The position numbers were made by a program, and so were the translations under genes. DNA of 64,000 nt from Agromyces ramosus. GTDB lineage: Bacteria > Actinomycetota > Actinomycetes > Actinomycetales > Microbacteriaceae. The notes below the pieces were generated by a model, which was not told the origin of the DNA, searched no databases, and saw only the letters and a list, made by a program, of their open reading frames with translations. Where the stretch lies: contig NZ_JAUSYY010000001.1 of the NCBI RefSeq assembly GCF_030817175.1, positions 1,550,001 to 1,614,000 on the forward strand, read 5' to 3'. Shown one piece after another: positions 62,942 through 64,000 of the stretch; position 1 is the stretch's first letter; each line of letters starts with the position of its first letter.

Positions 62942-63586
62942 TCAGGCCGTCGTCTGCGACCGCAGCCGCTCGACGATCTCGTCGAGGGTGCGACTCACGA
63001 TGCGGGGCATGTCGACCGCGTCGGGGTCGAGGAGCCACTGCACCTGGAGGCCGTCCATGACGGCGATGAGCGCCGAGGCGGAGTCGCGCAACTCCTGCTC
63101 GTCGGTGTTGCCCGAGACCTCGCCGAGCACGCCGGCGATCTTCGTGCGCAGCCCCTCGGTGCGGCCGAGGAAGTACTCGTGGGCGGGATGCCCGTCGGTG
63201 ACGGACTCGCCGGAGAGCACCGAGTACGCCTGGACGACGCCGCGCCGGTGGGTGTTCTCCTCGACCGTGTCGACGAGGTGCTGCAGGAACGCCGGGCCCT
63301 CGGTCTGGGCGCGCGCGGGCACGCCGGCGACCTCTTCGCCGTCGCGGTACTTCAGCATCGCGATCAGCAGGCCCTCCTTGCTGCCGAAGTGGTGCAGCAC
63401 GCCCGCGTGCGTCATGCCCGCCTGCTCGGCGATCTCGACGAGCGCGCCCTTGTTGTAGCCGCGGGCGCCGAACACGTTCATGGCGGCCTTGAGCACGGCC
63501 TCGCGGCGCTCCGTGGTCTTGGCCTGCGGGCGTTGCACTCGCTCGGCCGCCGCCTTCGGCGCTCCGTCTCGCGCTGTGTCCACCAC
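62942..63586 (-). CDS. TetR-family transcriptional regulator
   Basis: The 214-residue regulator has a basic N-terminus and a TetR helix-turn-helix (TTERREAVLKAAMNVFGARGYNKGALVEIAEQAGMTHAGVLHHFGSKEGLLIAML), followed by an all-helical ligand domain (FLQHLVDTVEENTHRRGVVQAYSVLSGE and ASALIAVMDGLQVQWLLDPDAVD). It is divergent from a GH3 beta-glucosidase gene and probably represses it; palindromes at 63646 and 63665 lie in the shared promoter region. The GTG at 63586 has AGGAA 5 bases upstream. The effector is unknown, perhaps a sugar or an aromatic aglycone. Confidence 0.92.
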   Translation of the reverse strand: MVDTARDGAPKAAAERVQRPQAKTTERREAVLKAAMNVFGARGYNKGALVEIAEQAGMTHAGVLHHFGSKEGLLIAMLKYRDGEEVAGVPARAQTEGPAFLQHLVDTVEENTHRRGVVQAYSVLSGESVTDGHPAHEYFLGRTEGLRTKIAGVLGEVSGNTDEQELRDSASALIAVMDGLQVQWLLDPDAVDMPRIVSRTLDEIVERLRSQTTA

Positions 63587-63645
63587 TGGGGTTCCTTCCT
63601 GTACGGACTGCGCAGAGGCATCCGCTTCGCTGCTGCGGCGTTATC

Positions 63646-63660
63646 GAACCGTTACGGTTC
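63646..63660. promoter_or_regulatory. Palindrome in the tetR/GH3 promoter region
   Basis: GAACCG-TTA-CGGTTC is a perfect 6-bp inverted repeat with a 3-base centre, 60 bases before the tetR start. It may be the operator for a second regulator or part of a double TetR site. Confidence 0.5.
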
Positions 63661-63664
63661 TTAG

Positions 63665-63684
63665 CTTACTTACAAGTCAGTAAG
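63665..63684. promoter_or_regulatory. Probable TetR operator
   Basis: CTTACT-N8-AGTAAG with the centre TACAAGTC gives an extended near-palindrome (CTTACTTACAAGTCAGTAAG), the size and A/C/G/T pattern typical of TetR-family operators. It lies 53 bases before the GH3 GTG and 79 bases before the tetR GTG. Confidence 0.7.
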
Positions 63685-63737
63685 TGTGCCAGCATGGCCG
63701 AGTCACTCGACGACGAGTTGTGAATTGGAGTATAGGC

Positions 63738-64000
63738 GTGAGCTCAACGACGACCGCCCCCGGCGCCCTCGCCACCGACCTCCCGCTCGGGGAGAAGGTG
63801 CAGCTGCTCACCGGCGCAGCCACCTGGACGCTCCGGGCGATCCCCGAGCTCGGCCTGCGCACGATGACCGTCTCCGACGGTCCGATCGGCGTGCGCGGCA
63901 CCGGCGATGACGGCGAGCCCTCCGCACAGCTGCCCGCCCCGTCGGCGACTGCCGCGACGTGGGACCTCGACCTCCAGGCCCGCCTCGGCACCCTCATGGC
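63738..64000 (+). CDS. GH3-family beta-glucosidase, N-terminal part (runs off the right edge)
   Basis: The visible 87 codons encode LPLGEKVQLLTGAATWTLRAIPELGLRTMTVSDGPIGVRGTGDD followed by LPAPSATAATWDLDLQARLG. EKvxLLTG, the MsDGPhGvR segment and LPxxxxxAATWDxxLxxxxG are the standard N-terminal blocks of GH3 beta-glucosidases and related xylosidases or arabinosidases. There is no signal peptide, so it is cytoplasmic. The GTG at 63738 has GGAG 7 bases upstream. The catalytic Asp lies beyond the window. Divergent from tetR; it is therefore likely induced by a beta-glucoside independently of the LacI regulon. Confidence 0.9.
   Translation, partial: MSSTTTAPGALATDLPLGEKVQLLTGAATWTLRAIPELGLRTMTVSDGPIGVRGTGDDGEPSAQLPAPSATAATWDLDLQARLGTLM

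Noticed and set aside
63646..63684. Inclusion of the GH3 gene in the arabinan regulon
   Set aside because: No GAAATCGATTTC site is present, and a dedicated tetR is divergent from it.

Overview
The window is very GC-rich, densely coded DNA from an actinobacterium, most likely a member of the Microbacteriaceae (Agromyces/Microbacterium type). Evidence: an HspR/HAIR-controlled dnaK-grpE-dnaJ-hspR operon, the clpS-DUF2017 pair, three copies of the small DUF7882-type protein seen mainly in Microbacteriaceae, frequent GTG starts, and constant recurrence of the 7-mer GGATGCC/GGCATCC. No tRNA, rRNA, insertion sequence or CRISPR array was seen, and no gene-free stretch exceeds about 300 bases.

Layout. 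0-1 kb: the 5' part of a leftward gene whose product carries an LQRSAGNAAV motif, typical of proteins linked to extracellular contractile injection systems. 1-12.7 kb: housekeeping and catabolic genes (threonine aldolase, nitroreductase, HbpS/GlcG-type protein, Zn alcohol dehydrogenase, carboxylesterase, MFS carrier, ClpB with a HAIR operator, YceI protein, hydrolase, F420-type oxidoreductase). 12.7-16.6 kb: five tightly coupled leftward genes including a type III polyketide synthase, a methyltransferase and an FAD hydroxylase, matching the order of phenolic-lipid operons (srsABC type). 16.6-21.7 kb: GAP-family, SulP and ClC membrane proteins, a SHOCT protein, DUF2017 and clpS. 22-26 kb: a signalling island with an RsbQ-like hydrolase overlapping a PAS-GAF-GGDEF protein, two DUF7882 proteins, a small acidic protein and an EAL protein. 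26-33 kb: rRNA-type methyltransferase, cell-envelope protein and the heat-shock operon. 33-40 kb: a LuxR-type ATPase regulator divergent from a large secreted subtilase with a C-terminal beta-propeller; this pair almost lacks the genome-typical 7-mer and may be acquired. 40-41.8 kb: a RIO kinase behind a Cys-Cys leader peptide and competing hairpins, plus a lipoprotein.

41.8-57.2 kb is the centrepiece: a probable D-arabinan utilisation locus. It holds a secreted DUF4185/GH183-type lipoprotein (candidate endo-D-arabinanase), a sugar ABC importer (binding protein and two permeases, no ATPase), cytoplasmic GH172 (DUF2961) and GH116 enzymes (candidate exo-alpha- and exo-beta-D-arabinofuranosidases), a FucI-type isomerase (D-arabinose to D-ribulose), an FGGY kinase (to D-ribulose 5-phosphate), a LacI-family regulator and a 325-residue protein of unknown function. 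Four copies of a GAAATCGATTTC-type operator sit before the kinase operon, between lacI and the GH172 gene, before the GH183/ABC operon and before the unknown gene, tying them into one regulon. Such a pathway would let the organism eat arabinogalactan or lipoarabinomannan from mycobacterial or corynebacterial walls.

57.3-64 kb: a secreted beta-helix protein with a duplicated 174-residue C-terminal module, an endonuclease/exonuclease/phosphatase-family protein, an MFS/UMF1-type carrier, and a TetR regulator divergent from the start of a GH3 beta-glucosidase that runs off the right edge.
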